From: Acinetobacter pollinis
GTDB lineage: Bacteria; Pseudomonadota; Gammaproteobacteria; Pseudomonadales; Moraxellaceae
Direction: 5' to 3'
Length of the DNA stretch: 64,000 nucleotides
Assembly: GCF_015627175.1 (NCBI RefSeq)
Contig: NZ_VTDQ01000001.1
Location: 62,001 to 126,000, forward strand
The first letter of the stretch is position 1; each line of letters begins with the position of its first letter. The notes under the pieces are model-generated. The model worked only from the letters and a program-made list of their open reading frames with translations. It had not been told where the DNA came from and ran no database searches. A program made the position numbers and the translations under genes. Below, piece after piece: positions 8,228-17,697 of the stretch.

Positions 8228-8348
8228 ATTACTCTCTCCAAAACAAATAATAACCCATAATTTTTATATGGATTTCTCGCATATCTATGCATTTCACGCT
8301 AAAATATGCGCCTAAAATTTCTATATCTTAATACAATTGGAGTTATCC

Positions 8349-9281
8349 ATGAACGCTACTGTAGAACAGCTTGCACCTGTAGAACAGCAAGCGACCGCAG
8401 GTTGGGTTGTTGCAGCATTATATCAATTTAAAGAAGTGGCAAATCCTGCAGATTTGCAACAACGTCTTTTAGATCTGGTAAAAACCGTTAACCTATGTGG
8501 AACTCTAATTGTTGCAAACGAAGGAATCAATGGTACTGTAGCTGGTAGCAGAGATGCAATTGATACCATTCATCAATTTTTACGAGATGAAGGTTTTAAC
8601 ACTATGGAATATAAAGAGTCCCATAGCACTGATAAACCATTTCGTAAAATGAAAATTAAACTTAAAAAAGAAATTGTTACATTAGGTGTTGAGGTAAAAC
8701 CTCGTGATTTAGTCGGTCACTATTTAGACCCAAAAGAGTGGAATGACTTAATTGCTCGTGACGATGTTATCCTTATCGATACACGTAACGACTACGAATA
8801 TAAAGCAGGAACATTCAAAGGTGCGATTGACCCTAAAACTGAAACTTTCCGCGAATTTCCTGAATATGTAAAGAAAGAGCTTGAGCAACATAAAGATAAA
8901 AAAATTGCTATGTTCTGCACAGGTGGTATTCGTTGTGAAAAATCGACCTCTTTACTTCTGCAAGAAGGGTTTAATGAAGTCTACCACCTGAAAGGCGGTG
9001 TACTTAAATATTTAGAAGAAACACCTGCTGAAGAAAGTCTGTGGGAAGGTGAATGTTTTGTATTCGACGGCCGTACAGCCGTGAAACACGGTATGGAAGA
9101 AGGTGTAAATACCAAGTGTCATGCATGTGGTTGGCCCCTTACACCTGAAGAAGTTGCCGAGCCAACTTATGAGCACGGCGTATCGTGTGTCTATTGCATT
9201 GAAAAAACTACAGACAAGCAAAAAGAAGGCTTTCGTATGCGTCAGTCTCAGATTATTGCTGCAAAACGCAAGCGTCTATAA
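8349..9281 (+). CDS. trhO: tRNA uridine-34 hydroxylase (rhodanese-fold TrhO/YceA)
   Basis: TrhO makes 5-hydroxyuridine at wobble position 34, the precursor of cmo5U/mcmo5U in several tRNAs. Start is ATG 8349 with the SD TGGAG. The in-frame TTG at 8337 overlaps that SD and is rejected. The 310-residue protein has an N-terminal ferredoxin-like domain (LIVANEGINGTVAGS near 55), a central rhodanese domain with DTRNDYEYKAGTFKGAI and the active-site loop FCTGGIRCEKS, and a Cys-rich C-terminus (CHACGWPL ... GVSCVYC). An intrinsic terminator follows directly. Confidence 0.95.
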   Translation: MNATVEQLAPVEQQATAGWVVAALYQFKEVANPADLQQRLLDLVKTVNLCGTLIVANEGINGTVAGSRDAIDTIHQFLRDEGFNTMEYKESHSTDKPFRKMKIKLKKEIVTLGVEVKPRDLVGHYLDPKEWNDLIARDDVILIDTRNDYEYKAGTFKGAIDPKTETFREFPEYVKKELEQHKDKKIAMFCTGGIRCEKSTSLLLQEGFNEVYHLKGGVLKYLEETPAEESLWEGECFVFDGRTAVKHGMEEGVNTKCHACGWPLTPEEVAEPTYEHGVSCVYCIEKTTDKQKEGFRMRQSQIIAAKRKRL

Positions 9282-9285
9282 AGAC

Positions 9286-9317
9286 AAAGGCCAACAAGTT
9301 TGTTGGCCTTTATTTTT
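9286..9317 (+). terminator. Intrinsic terminator after trhO
   Basis: AAAGGCCAACAA and TTGTTGGCCTTT (9286-9311) pair and run into ATTTTT. It abuts the stop codon of the convergent permease gene, which may use it in the other direction. Confidence 0.85.
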
Positions 9318-10119
9318 AACTGCCAAAAGCACGGTATAGAAAGTAAATACCTACAAAAAGTAATAAGAAGCTAAAACATTTTTTCAGCATAACTGTAGAA
9401 AGTGCATGGGCAACTTTTGCGCCTAGCTTTGCAGTTAAAAAACTCATGACACTAATACCAATAAAGGCATAAATGTGCACATAGCCAATCGCATGATTAA
9501 TCTGCTGATGCTGTTGATGACCAAAAAACATAAAACCAATCGCACCTGCAATTGCAATAGGTAAGCCACATGCAGCAGACGTTGCAACAGCTTTTTGCAT
9601 GATTACACCATGCCGATTAAGGTATGGAACGGTTAAAGAGCCACCACCTATGCCAAAAATAGCAGATGCAATTCCAATTACACTGCCTGCTGCAACTTGT
9701 TTAGCAGATGATGGAAGTTTTTTTGACGTATCTACTTGTGCTGTAGCACCTGTAAACATTCTGAAGGCAATAACAATTGCAAAGATACCAATAATAATTT
9801 GTAAAATTTTACCAGATAGTACATCTGCAATGCCTGCACCTATAAAGGAACCTATAACCAACCCTGGTGCAAGGTGTTTGACCACCTGCCAAAGTACTGC
9901 CCCCTTTTTATGATGAGCCATTACAGAGCTGATAGACGTAACGACAATCGTGGCTAAAGATGTTCCTAATGCCATATGCATAATTAAATTTGGATCATAG
10001 CCTTGCTGCGAGAAAACCACATATAAGATGGGTACAATAATTAAACCGCCACCAACACCAAATAGCCCTGCAGCAAAACCTGCAATTGCACCAATCATTA
10101 AATATATGATTAACTCCAT
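9316..10119 (-). CDS. TauE/SafE family membrane permease
   Basis: This is an inner-membrane protein of the TauE/SafE (DUF81) family, whose members export or import sulfite, sulfoacetate, taurine-related or other organic anions. Its 267 residues form about eight hydrophobic segments in two homologous halves. Each half starts with a glycine motif (GLFGVGGGLIIVPIL near residue 20 and AIFGIGGGSLTVPYL near residue 160). No substrate can be read from the sequence. It is divergent from birA with a 24-base gap between start codons, so their promoters must overlap each other's coding regions. Confidence 0.88.
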   Translation of the reverse strand: MELIIYLMIGAIAGFAAGLFGVGGGLIIVPILYVVFSQQGYDPNLIMHMALGTSLATIVVTSISSVMAHHKKGAVLWQVVKHLAPGLVIGSFIGAGIADVLSGKILQIIIGIFAIVIAFRMFTGATAQVDTSKKLPSSAKQVAAGSVIGIASAIFGIGGGSLTVPYLNRHGVIMQKAVATSAACGLPIAIAGAIGFMFFGHQQHQQINHAIGYVHIYAFIGISVMSFLTAKLGAKVAHALSTVMLKKCFSFLLLFVGIYFLYRAFGS

Positions 10120-10143
10120 ACATATTCCCTATGATGTATTAAA

Positions 10144-10905
10144 ATGGATTCTGAAACTCAAATATTAAAAAGATTATTATCTTTATCAAACCATATACCT
10201 GAGGTTGTATTATTAAAACAATCTACTGAATCTACCAATGATGATGTAAGACATCTGGCTCAAGAAGGTATTTCAACTGCACTTGTATGTAGTGAAACAC
10301 AAACACAAGGTAGAGGCCAACATCAACGTGAATGGCAATCTCCTCAAGGCAACATTTATTTCAGTACACTTGCGCAGACCAATACGCCTTTAGATGGACG
10401 ATTAGCATTAGAAGTGGCTCTAAATTTATTACACATGCCCTGTCTTTGTCATTTAGACCTTTATATAAAATGGCCAAATGATTTATATAGCACAGAGGGT
10501 AAATGGGGTGGAATTTTGGTTGAGCCCATTTCTACACATCAAGCTGTTGTGGGTATTGGTATTAATTTGTTTCCCCACAACTCAATTAAAAACTTAGATC
10601 AAAAGACTACCTCATTGACACAGCTTTGCCACCTTGATATTTCTAGAACTGAAATGATCAGTCAAATATATATTGCTGTACAAAATGCAGTGCAATGGTT
10701 CAATTATGGTAGTCAAAATCTTTCAGAGCGTTTTAACCATGTTGCTATGTTTAAAAACAAACAAGTCTCTTTTGAACACATACAAGGTGTAAATATAGGT
10801 ATTTTCAAAGGTATACAATCAGATGGTGCTGTTTGTATTGAAGAAAATGGTAAAATACATCATTTTTATCAAGGCCGTTTACGTATTATGGAAGATACAT
10901 TATGA
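10144..10905 (+). CDS. birA: Biotin--[acetyl-CoA carboxylase] ligase
   Basis: BirA activates biotin as biotinyl-AMP and attaches it to the AccB subunit of acetyl-CoA carboxylase. The catalytic motif GRGQHQREW is at residues 56-64 (usually GRGRRGRxW), followed by KWPNDL at 109-114 and GGILVEP. The SH3-like C-terminal domain ends the 253 residues. The N-terminal winged-helix DNA-binding domain of E. coli BirA is absent, so this is a monofunctional class I ligase that should not repress bio genes directly. The 3' end overlaps coaX by four bases (ATGA), indicating translational coupling. Confidence 0.95.
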   Translation: MDSETQILKRLLSLSNHIPEVVLLKQSTESTNDDVRHLAQEGISTALVCSETQTQGRGQHQREWQSPQGNIYFSTLAQTNTPLDGRLALEVALNLLHMPCLCHLDLYIKWPNDLYSTEGKWGGILVEPISTHQAVVGIGINLFPHNSIKNLDQKTTSLTQLCHLDISRTEMISQIYIAVQNAVQWFNYGSQNLSERFNHVAMFKNKQVSFEHIQGVNIGIFKGIQSDGAVCIEENGKIHHFYQGRLRIMEDTL

Positions 10906-11627
10906 GATGTCTGTGGCTCGATATTGGCAATACACGTTTAAAGTATTGGATTACAGAGAATGGAAAAACGCTTGAGCATTTTGCTGAGCTACATCTGCAG
11001 TCTCCTGCCGATGTATTAATTGGATTAATTCAATATTTCAAAAGACAAAATTTTAATTGTATTGGAATATCTTCAGTTCTAGATCAACGCAATAACCAAC
11101 ACATTGAAAGAACATTACAACATTTAAAATGTCCTATGCATTTTGTTCAAGTGCACCAGCAATATAAAAAATTTATTTGTGGTTATGAAGATGTTAGTCA
11201 ACTTGGGATTGATCGTTGGTTACAAATGCTTGCCATTGCAGAGCCAAATAAAAATTATTGCATTGTTGGCTGTGGCACCGCCCTCACCATCGACTTAGTG
11301 GAAGGAATGCAACATTTAGGAGGCTATATTCTGCCTAATCTTTATTTACAACGAGATGCACTTATACAAAATACAAAAGGTATTAAAATTCCAGATTCAG
11401 CATTTAGCATTTTAGCACCTGGTCATAATACAGTAGATTGCGTACATCATGGTATTTTACTGGGGCTTGTAAGTAGTATTGAAAAAATTATGCAACAAGA
11501 TCAAACCAAACAATTGGTATTAACAGGTGGAGATGCGCCTTTATTTGCAAATCATCTTTCGACGTATAACCCTCAGGTTGTACCAGATTTACTTTTAAAA
11601 GGACTACAAACCTACATCGACTATTAA
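10902..11627 (+). CDS. coaX: Type III pantothenate kinase
   Basis: CoaX catalyses the first step of CoA synthesis, pantothenate to phosphopantothenate, and unlike type I enzymes is generally not feedback-inhibited by CoA. The ASKHA-fold motifs are [12 protein letters not shown] at residues 5-16, [13 protein letters not shown] near 105 and [13 protein letters not shown] near 125. Near the C-terminus is [12 protein letters not shown]. Length 241 is normal. The birA-coaX pairing is common in Pseudomonas and Acinetobacter. The coaX stop is one base from the stop of the convergent diguanylate cyclase gene, leaving no room for a separate terminator. Confidence 0.95.
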   Translation: MRCLWLDIGNTRLKYWITENGKTLEHFAELHLQSPADVLIGLIQYFKRQNFNCIGISSVLDQRNNQHIERTLQHLKCPMHFVQVHQQYKKFICGYEDVSQLGIDRWLQMLAIAEPNKNYCIVGCGTALTIDLVEGMQHLGGYILPNLYLQRDALIQNTKGIKIPDSAFSILAPGHNTVDCVHHGILLGLVSSIEKIMQQDQTKQLVLTGGDAPLFANHLSTYNPQVVPDLLLKGLQTYIDY

Positions 11628-11628
11628 G

Positions 11629-12855
11629 TTAAGACGATAAACAACTCACAACTTGATTGCGTCCATTTGTTTTCGCATATGAAAGTTTCTGGTCAATTTC
11701 AGTATAAATATCTTGAAAATCTTGGGTAGTGGCATACTCACCTATTCCCATACTTACAGTAATGTTTAAGCCTACTGCAATTTCAGAAAAGTCATAATTC
11801 TCGATATCATATCTTAATTTTTCAGCCTTTTTGCTTAATCTGTCTTTGTCTAGCTCTGGAAGAATAACCATGAACTCCTCTCCACCTAGACGAATTACTT
11901 TCTCTTCATTCACTACCATACTTTCTTGAATTAAAACTACAATTCTTTTTATAACTGCATCCCCAATAGGATGACCATATTGGCTATTTACCTCTTTAAA
12001 AAAATCGATATCTAGCATGATCAAACTGAATTTACTCAGTTTTGGTAAATCAAACTCAATAAAATGCTGTAAGCCTAGACGATTATAAGCACCTGTCAGA
12101 ATATCAAAGAAACTCTTACGATTAACATCACGAATTAAACGTTTAATCGCGAGTAATAAGGTCAATACACTAAACGAGAGTATAAGTAGATAAAAAATAT
12201 GCTGTAATCTATAGAAGTGTTCGTAAAATGGGTTTTTATTTTCTAAAAATAAGATTCTGAGCATTTCAGGAGAATACGACAGGTAAGCTAAACGCCATGC
12301 CAAAGACATGAACCATAAAACCAGTACAAATACCCAAATTTTCTCTAAGATATCTCCAAAAACTAAATGACGTACATGCCAAAGTGCAAGAACCAAAAAA
12401 ACCAATAATACCGTATAGACGCTAAATACTCTCATAAAGTCTGCAAGATCTGTGCTTGGCATGAGAGAACTAGTACAGCGAATAATAAAAGAAACGATAA
12501 GAATACTAAAACAAAGTGATTGATTCAGCTTTCGGCCTTCAAGTGTGACAATACCTTGTGTGACAAAATAGCTGAATACTAAAAAACAAATTCCACTTAA
12601 GGTAACATTGAGGGACACATTATCTGGTGTATGAGCTATTTGGAGACCAATCCCTAAACTCATTCCCCCAAAAGCAATACTTAGATAGATGAGATAGCGT
12701 GCTTTTGCCACAAGAAAGTAGATCAGGCACAGTAAAATTCCCATCAAAAGAATTGTTAAAGGATACGCTAGCATTACTGAAAGTAATATACCCGTCACAC
12801 ATAACCCCATACTCAACCAACGGTTGAATGAATTAATTTTATCCAAAGAGGCCAA
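11629..12855 (-). CDS. Membrane-anchored GGDEF diguanylate cyclase
   Basis: The protein is predicted to make cyclic di-GMP from two GTP at the inner membrane. Residues 15-240 form about seven to eight hydrophobic segments of unknown sensory type. The GGDEF domain spans roughly 250-405, with metal-binding LDIDFFKEVN at 281-290 and the signature GGEEF at 324-328, an active variant. The usual inhibitory RxxD five residues upstream is missing (VVNEEKVIRL), so product inhibition through an I-site is not expected. The start is uncertain: TTG 12855 or ATG 12810 (MGLCVTGILL), neither with a strong SD. It follows the ffh terminator, so it needs its own promoter. Confidence 0.9.
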   Translation of the reverse strand: MASLDKINSFNRWLSMGLCVTGILLSVMLAYPLTILLMGILLCLIYFLVAKARYLIYLSIAFGGMSLGIGLQIAHTPDNVSLNVTLSGICFLVFSYFVTQGIVTLEGRKLNQSLCFSILIVSFIIRCTSSLMPSTDLADFMRVFSVYTVLLVFLVLALWHVRHLVFGDILEKIWVFVLVLWFMSLAWRLAYLSYSPEMLRILFLENKNPFYEHFYRLQHIFYLLILSFSVLTLLLAIKRLIRDVNRKSFFDILTGAYNRLGLQHFIEFDLPKLSKFSLIMLDIDFFKEVNSQYGHPIGDAVIKRIVVLIQESMVVNEEKVIRLGGEEFMVILPELDKDRLSKKAEKLRYDIENYDFSEIAVGLNITVSMGIGEYATTQDFQDIYTEIDQKLSYAKTNGRNQVVSCLSS

Positions 12856-12867
12856 GTATAGCGAATA

Positions 12868-12891
12868 AAAAAGGCGCTATGCGCCTTTTTT
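12868..12891 (-). terminator. Intrinsic terminator after ffh
   Basis: On the minus strand AAGGCGC and GCGCCTT flank a 3-4 base loop and continue into a T-run (plus-strand A-run at 12865-12872). It lies directly beyond the ffh stop and also has T-rich flanks on the plus strand. Confidence 0.8.
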
Positions 12892-12892
12892 A

Positions 12893-14299
12893 CTATTTTT
12901 TAGAATTATTATTACCAAATAGTGGCCCACCACCACCGCCACCAAATTGTTTTTGCATGCTACCAAGTGAACGCATCATCTTGCCTAGACCACTTGGATT
13001 TGCAAATTTCTTCATCATTTTTGCCATTTGCGCATGTTGCTTAATCAGTTTATTCACTTCAGCAACATCCATACCACAGCCAGCTGCAATACGTTTTTTA
13101 CGACTAGGATTCATTAACTCAGGGTTACGGCGCTCTTTTAGCGTCATCGACTGAATAATTGATTCCATCTTTTTAACTTGTTTCTCAGGTTTTGCTTGTT
13201 CAATAGCTTGCTGCAAACCTGCATTACTCATTCCGGGCAATTTATCTAAAAAGCCCATCATACCGCCCATTTTATTCATTTGCTCAAACTGCATCAGCAT
13301 ATCTTCAAAGTTGAAGTTGCCTCCTTTTTGCAGTTTTTTCGCCATTTTTTCGGCTTTTTCTTTATCAATTTTACGTTCCACTTCCTCAACAAGAGAAAGA
13401 ACGTCCCCCATTCCTAAAATACGTTGTGCAATACGTTCAGGATGGAAAGGTTCAAGGGCATCTAACTTTTCGCCCATACCTAGAAACTTAATTGGCTTCC
13501 CTGTAATTGCACGCACAGAAAGCGCAGCACCACCACGTGCATCACCATCTGTTTTTGTTAAGATAACCCCTGTTAAAGGTAGCGCATCATTAAATGCTTT
13601 CGCTGTATTTGCAGCATCTTGCCCTGTCATTGCATCTACAACAAAGAGGGTTTCTGTTGGTTTTACTGCTGCATGTAAAGCCTTAATTTCGTCCATCATG
13701 TTTTCATCAACATGCAAACGACCAGCTGTATCGACAATCAGAACATCGGCAAACTTAATTTTAGCCTGTTCAATCGCACGATTTACAATATCAATTGGTT
13801 TTTCTGCTGCATCAGAAGGAATGAATTCTGCACCAACCTCATTCGATACGGTTTCAAGCTGTTTAATTGCAGCAGGACGGTATACGTCGGCAGAAACTGT
13901 CATTACTTTTTTCTTCTGGCGTTCTTTTAAGTAACGCGATAATTTTGCAGCTGTTGTAGTTTTACCAGCACCTTGTAAACCCGCAAGAAGAACGACAACA
14001 GGCGGTTTTGCAGCAAGATCAAGACTTTGATTTGCTTCACCCATCATTTTTGTGAGTTCATCGTGTACAATTTTAACGAATGCCTGACCTGGTGAAAGTT
14101 GAGTTAAAACTTCCTGTCCAAGTGCTTGCTCCTTAACTTTCGCAATAAATTCGCGTGTTACAGGCAAGGCAACGTCGGCTTCTAAAAGTGCCATACGTAC
14201 TTCACGTAATGTATCTTTAATATTATCTTCGGTCAGTTGTCCTGAACCGGTAACATTTTTTAGACTCTGCGTGAGTCGTTCTGTTAAGGTATCAAACAT
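12893..14299 (-). CDS. ffh: Signal recognition particle protein Ffh (SRP54)
   Basis: Ffh binds 4.5S RNA and hydrophobic signal sequences and delivers ribosomes to FtsY at the inner membrane. The N domain occupies residues 1-95. The GTPase has the P-loop GLQGAGKTT at 107-115, DTAGRLHVD and TKTDGDARGGAAL. The M domain is methionine-rich (FEDMLMQFEQMNKMGGMMGFL near 330-350) and includes the RNA-binding stretch SRKKRIAAGCG. The 468 residues end in an unusual GGGGGG-PLFGNNNSKK tail. The gene is divergent from ypjD, an arrangement also found in E. coli. Confidence 0.97.
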   Translation of the reverse strand: MFDTLTERLTQSLKNVTGSGQLTEDNIKDTLREVRMALLEADVALPVTREFIAKVKEQALGQEVLTQLSPGQAFVKIVHDELTKMMGEANQSLDLAAKPPVVVLLAGLQGAGKTTTAAKLSRYLKERQKKKVMTVSADVYRPAAIKQLETVSNEVGAEFIPSDAAEKPIDIVNRAIEQAKIKFADVLIVDTAGRLHVDENMMDEIKALHAAVKPTETLFVVDAMTGQDAANTAKAFNDALPLTGVILTKTDGDARGGAALSVRAITGKPIKFLGMGEKLDALEPFHPERIAQRILGMGDVLSLVEEVERKIDKEKAEKMAKKLQKGGNFNFEDMLMQFEQMNKMGGMMGFLDKLPGMSNAGLQQAIEQAKPEKQVKKMESIIQSMTLKERRNPELMNPSRKKRIAAGCGMDVAEVNKLIKQHAQMAKMMKKFANPSGLGKMMRSLGSMQKQFGGGGGGPLFGNNNSKK

Positions 14300-14442
14300 T
14301 GCAAATTCCGCTTAAAATGGCCAGTTGCAAAAAAATCTTTCTCAAATAGAAAATTTATGCATTAATTGCTATAGGATACTTGAGTTCTCTCTCAATTTAT
14401 ATCTTCTAGCATGAATATTCATTATTGTAACAAAGGTTTGAC

Positions 14443-15249
14443 ATGATCAGTCTTCCATTGGTGTACACAATCCTCGCCTTAGTCGCTTATACCACAGGGT
14501 TTTGGTACGCCTTTATGCATTTAATGGCAAAGCACAAACCAAATAATTGGTTTATGAGTATTACAATTTCCATTGGACTACTGTTGCATGGTTATGTTTT
14601 GCATAATGATATGCTTACAGCAAATGGGGTCAATTATGATGTTTTCAACCTCCTGTCCTTTACTTCAGGACTCATGCTTGTATTAAGTGTTTTATATAGC
14701 ACATATCGCCCTGTTTCTGCTTTAAATCTTTTAGGTATTCCTGTTGCTGCGATTGGTCTGATTTCTGGATTTGCATTTAGCCAACCCAATCAATATGCCA
14801 GTGCCCACTCTATTGGATTAGATATACATATCATTTTGTCTTTGTCTGCTTATGCAGTATTACTCATGGCGACAATTCAAGCCATTATGATGTGGTTCCA
14901 AGACCAAGAACTTAAGAAAAAACAAAAAAGACTTTGGGTAAACTTATTACCTCCATTTCAGGTCATGGAATCATTACTCTTTGATATGCTCATGACTGGA
15001 TTTGTCATGCTCACAGCCGCATTATTGTTTGGTTTCTTTATGGTAGATAGTTTTATTCAACAACATCTTGCGCATAAAACTGTATTTAGCATTATTTCTT
15101 GGTTCGTCTACGGTTTCTTACTGGTTGGTCACTTCAAATTTGGTTGGCGCGGTCAAAAAGCAATTCGCTTCACTCTTACAGGCTTTGTACTGTTAGCGAT
15201 TGGCTTCATTGGTAGTAAATTTATTTTAGAAATTATTTTAGGCCGCTAA
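14443..15249 (+). CDS. ypjD: YpjD-type inner-membrane protein (cytochrome c assembly/CcsA-like family)
   Basis: This is a polytopic inner-membrane protein of the CcsA/HemX-like family, in which some members help heme handling in cytochrome assembly. Its own role is unproven. The 268 residues hold about eight hydrophobic helices (for example 5-25, 38-52, 65-85, 90-110, 128-148, 185-208, 220-240, 245-265). Conserved-looking histidines include HGYVLH near 49-54 and SIGLDIHIIL near 124-133. The position divergent from ffh is the conserved neighbourhood of ypjD. The preceding 143-base intergenic region must carry promoters for both genes. Confidence 0.85.
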   Translation: MISLPLVYTILALVAYTTGFWYAFMHLMAKHKPNNWFMSITISIGLLLHGYVLHNDMLTANGVNYDVFNLLSFTSGLMLVLSVLYSTYRPVSALNLLGIPVAAIGLISGFAFSQPNQYASAHSIGLDIHIILSLSAYAVLLMATIQAIMMWFQDQELKKKQKRLWVNLLPPFQVMESLLFDMLMTGFVMLTAALLFGFFMVDSFIQQHLAHKTVFSIISWFVYGFLLVGHFKFGWRGQKAIRFTLTGFVLLAIGFIGSKFILEIILGR

Positions 15250-15331
15250 TTCATTCATTATTTTAAGTATAGACAGTCCTATATTAATTGCGTATAAACA
15301 CTTTTTTCTTTAATGATCGAGGTTGTGGACA

Positions 15332-16255
15332 GTGAAACTCATTCTAGCGCCGATGGAGGGGCTTACAGATCCAATCATGCGTGATGTATTAACACATGTT
15401 GGGAGTTTTGACTGGTGTGTTACCGAGTTTATTCGTGTCACAAATAGTATTCTACCCGATCACGTTTACTATAATTACTGTCCTGAATTAAAATCAAATG
15501 GCTGTACAGCGGCGGGAACACCCGTACATGTTCAATTTTTAGGTAATGATGCTTTCATGCTTGCAGAAAATGCAAAGCGTGCCGTTGCCTTAGGTGCACC
15601 TGCTATCGATTTAAACTTTGGTTGTCCTGCAAAAACAGTAAATAAACACAAAGGTGGCGCTATTTTACTGGATGAACCTGATGTCATTCACGAACTGGTT
15701 AAAGCAGTCCGTCAGGCGGTACCATCTCATATACCTGTTTCTGCAAAGATGCGTCTTGGCTATTTAGATGAAAACCATACGTTAGAGAATGCACATGCAA
15801 TTGAGGATGCAGGAGCAAATTGGTTAACCGTTCATGCACGTACAAAAGCAGATGGATACACTCCGCCTGCCTATTGGGAAAAAATTTATCCAATTCAAGA
15901 AGCACTTAAAATAAACGTTATTGCAAATGGCGAAATTTGGAATAACCAACATGCGAAAGCATGTATCGAACAGTCAGGTTGTCAAGATTTAATGATAGGC
16001 CGCGGTGCTGTAACTACACCAGATTTAACTCAATGTATTCGTAAAGGCTCAAACGAAGCTCTCATGCAGTGGAAAGATTTAGTTGAATTACAAATTCGTT
16101 TTTTAAATGGTCAAAGTAAAACTGAGTTAGGTATGGTAGGTAGATATAAGCAATGGCTTGGTATGATGAGTAAGGCCTACCCCGAAGCAAAACAAGTTTG
16201 GAATAATGTCAAACGATTAAAGCAAATCGATGAGATTATTGAACAATTATATTAA
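15332..16255 (+). CDS. dusC: tRNA-dihydrouridine(16) synthase
   Basis: DusC is an FMN enzyme that reduces U16 of tRNAs with NADPH. I start at GTG 15332, which has GAGG at 15319-15322. This puts the catalytic cysteine of FGCPAKTVNKHKGG at residue 98, the numbering of E. coli DusC. A TTG at 15323 is in frame but has no SD. Other motifs are APMEGLTDPIMRD at the N-terminus, VHARTKADGYTPPAYWE and IANGEIW, and MIGRGAVTTPDL. The DusC-type sequence TEFIRVTNSILP separates it from DusA and DusB. Length 307 is typical. A strong terminator follows. Confidence 0.95.
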   Translation: MKLILAPMEGLTDPIMRDVLTHVGSFDWCVTEFIRVTNSILPDHVYYNYCPELKSNGCTAAGTPVHVQFLGNDAFMLAENAKRAVALGAPAIDLNFGCPAKTVNKHKGGAILLDEPDVIHELVKAVRQAVPSHIPVSAKMRLGYLDENHTLENAHAIEDAGANWLTVHARTKADGYTPPAYWEKIYPIQEALKINVIANGEIWNNQHAKACIEQSGCQDLMIGRGAVTTPDLTQCIRKGSNEALMQWKDLVELQIRFLNGQSKTELGMVGRYKQWLGMMSKAYPEAKQVWNNVKRLKQIDEIIEQLY

Positions 16256-16256
16256 A

Positions 16257-16287
16257 AATAAGCATGTGAGTGTTCACATGCTTATTT
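16257..16287 (+). terminator. Intrinsic terminator between dusC and yegP
   Basis: A perfect 13-bp stem AATAAGCATGTGA / TCACATGCTTATT closes a 4-base GTGT loop. It lies between convergent genes and is flanked by A- and T-rich ends, so it can work in both directions. Confidence 0.85.
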
Positions 16288-16300
16288 AGATAATAAGCAC

Positions 16301-16639
16301 TTAAGATTCAGTTAAATCTTTAACTTTTTCAGATGCCCCATTTGTTTTTACAGATTCAATACCATGATCTCGTGTTTGAGTACTACTGTACATTTGACTT
16401 GTTCCGATGACCTGATGATTGACTGCTTTTAAATTAAAGTAGAGTTTTCCATTTTTCGCTTCTAAACGCTCATATTTACCGTCTTCTGGAGAGTTTTTTT
16501 GAACAGACTCAATTCCATTGAATGCAGATGCTTTGGCTTTATATAACTCACTTGTTAGAATAATTTCACCGTTTCCCGCTTTTAATACAAAATGAAACTG
16601 GCCATCTTTTGCTTTTGAAAGTTCATACCAACCAGACAT
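16301..16639 (-). CDS. YegP family protein (DUF1508 tandem repeat)
   Basis: This is a small soluble protein of the YegP/UPF0339 family with no established function, often linked to stress responses. The 112 residues contain two DUF1508 repeats of about 48 residues, each with the pattern YELxKAKDGQFHFVLKAGNGEIIL or YERLEAKNGKLYFNLKA, then SELYK/SQMYS and a G-I-E-S-V turn (NGIESVQKN and HGIESVKTN). The tail KVKDLTES is charged. It stands alone on the minus strand after the dusC terminator. Confidence 0.9.
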   Translation of the reverse strand: MSGWYELSKAKDGQFHFVLKAGNGEIILTSELYKAKASAFNGIESVQKNSPEDGKYERLEAKNGKLYFNLKAVNHQVIGTSQMYSSTQTRDHGIESVKTNGASEKVKDLTES

Positions 16640-16892
16640 AATAACCTCATCATATTTATTTAATTTTTTGTATCAGCCGTCATGTTTACTGATACCTTCT
16701 ATTCACTATAAAGCCTCATTAAATGTTTTTAAAGTGATTGTTTTGTAATCATTTTGATTTTTTTCTTATATTTTATGCACCAGATTGAAAATACTTATTT
16801 CGATTATCTATACCATCTTGCAATCAAAAGCTGATTTTTTTTATAAAATCCGACAAAATAACTTCATACCTAAACTAGCTTTGAGAATAACG

Positions 16893-17621
16893 ATGGAACC
16901 CCTCAAATTCATTCAATATACATTTATAGGCACAGATGCATCTAAGTTCTTACAAGGTCAAGTGACTTTACATGTCGAACGACTCGAAGAAAACGAGACA
17001 AAATATACTGCTATTTGTGACTTAAAAGGCCGTGTACACTTTGGTCTTTGGTTAACAAAACACAATACAGATCATTTTGATATTGTTGTTGTAGACGACC
17101 AAAAAGAAGCTTTTTCTAGTCATATCAAAAAATATGCCGCTTTTGCCAAAGCAACGTTATCCGAAGTTGCTGAAGTTTATCCATCTTTCAAAAATGAAGA
17201 GACAACTTTTCAGTCTTCTCCTACAGATGTGATTGCATGGCAAATTCAAGCAATCGAGCATGGCTATGCTTGGATTAGCCAAGCAACCGAACATCTATTC
17301 CAGCCTCAAGAATTACGTTTACATCAAAGAAATGGCGTACATTACGATAAAGGTTGCTATTTAGGTCAGGAAATTATTGCAAGACTTTGGTTTAAAGCTC
17401 AGCCAAAACAATGGTTACATCTCGTTAAAAGCAATCAACCTATTCCAGCATCTGGTCATAAAATTGAAGGTAATATTCAAATTGTAAATATGATTCAGAC
17501 TAAAAATAATGAATATATCGCACTCGTTATTGCAAAACCAACAACTTTGGAAGAAACTCCTTTCTTAGAAGTTGTTGAACTTCCTTCTCCTCTAAATGAA
17601 GATGTTGCTCGAACAAAATAA
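16893..17621 (+). CDS. ygfZ: tRNA-modifying protein YgfZ (folate-binding, Fe-S maintenance)
   Basis: YgfZ is a folate-dependent protein that sustains some Fe-S enzymes, including MiaB. I use ATG 16893 (MEPLKFIQYTFIGTDASKFL). The upstream in-frame ATG at 16785 would add a hydrophobic, AT-rich stretch unlike the family. The hallmark K-G-C-Y-x-G-Q-E is at residues 153-160 (KGCYLGQE) with the essential Cys155. The N-terminal GCV_T-like fold is seen in SKFLQGQVT and YTAICDLKGRV. At 242 residues it is shorter than the 326 of E. coli, a length common in Acinetobacter and Pseudomonas relatives. It stands 76 bases before the mdtD-like gene. Confidence 0.92.
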   Translation: MEPLKFIQYTFIGTDASKFLQGQVTLHVERLEENETKYTAICDLKGRVHFGLWLTKHNTDHFDIVVVDDQKEAFSSHIKKYAAFAKATLSEVAEVYPSFKNEETTFQSSPTDVIAWQIQAIEHGYAWISQATEHLFQPQELRLHQRNGVHYDKGCYLGQEIIARLWFKAQPKQWLHLVKSNQPIPASGHKIEGNIQIVNMIQTKNNEYIALVIAKPTTLEETPFLEVVELPSPLNEDVARTK

Positions 17622-17697
17622 ATGCATTACCAAACAGCGTTTGTATAGTACAAACGCTCACATCAAAATTTAGAATAAATAAAATAAGAGAATCATA

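Noticed and set aside
16785..16892. 36-residue N-terminal extension of YgfZ
   Set aside because: It is AT-rich and hydrophobic, unlike the family, and ATG 16893 yields the standard start.
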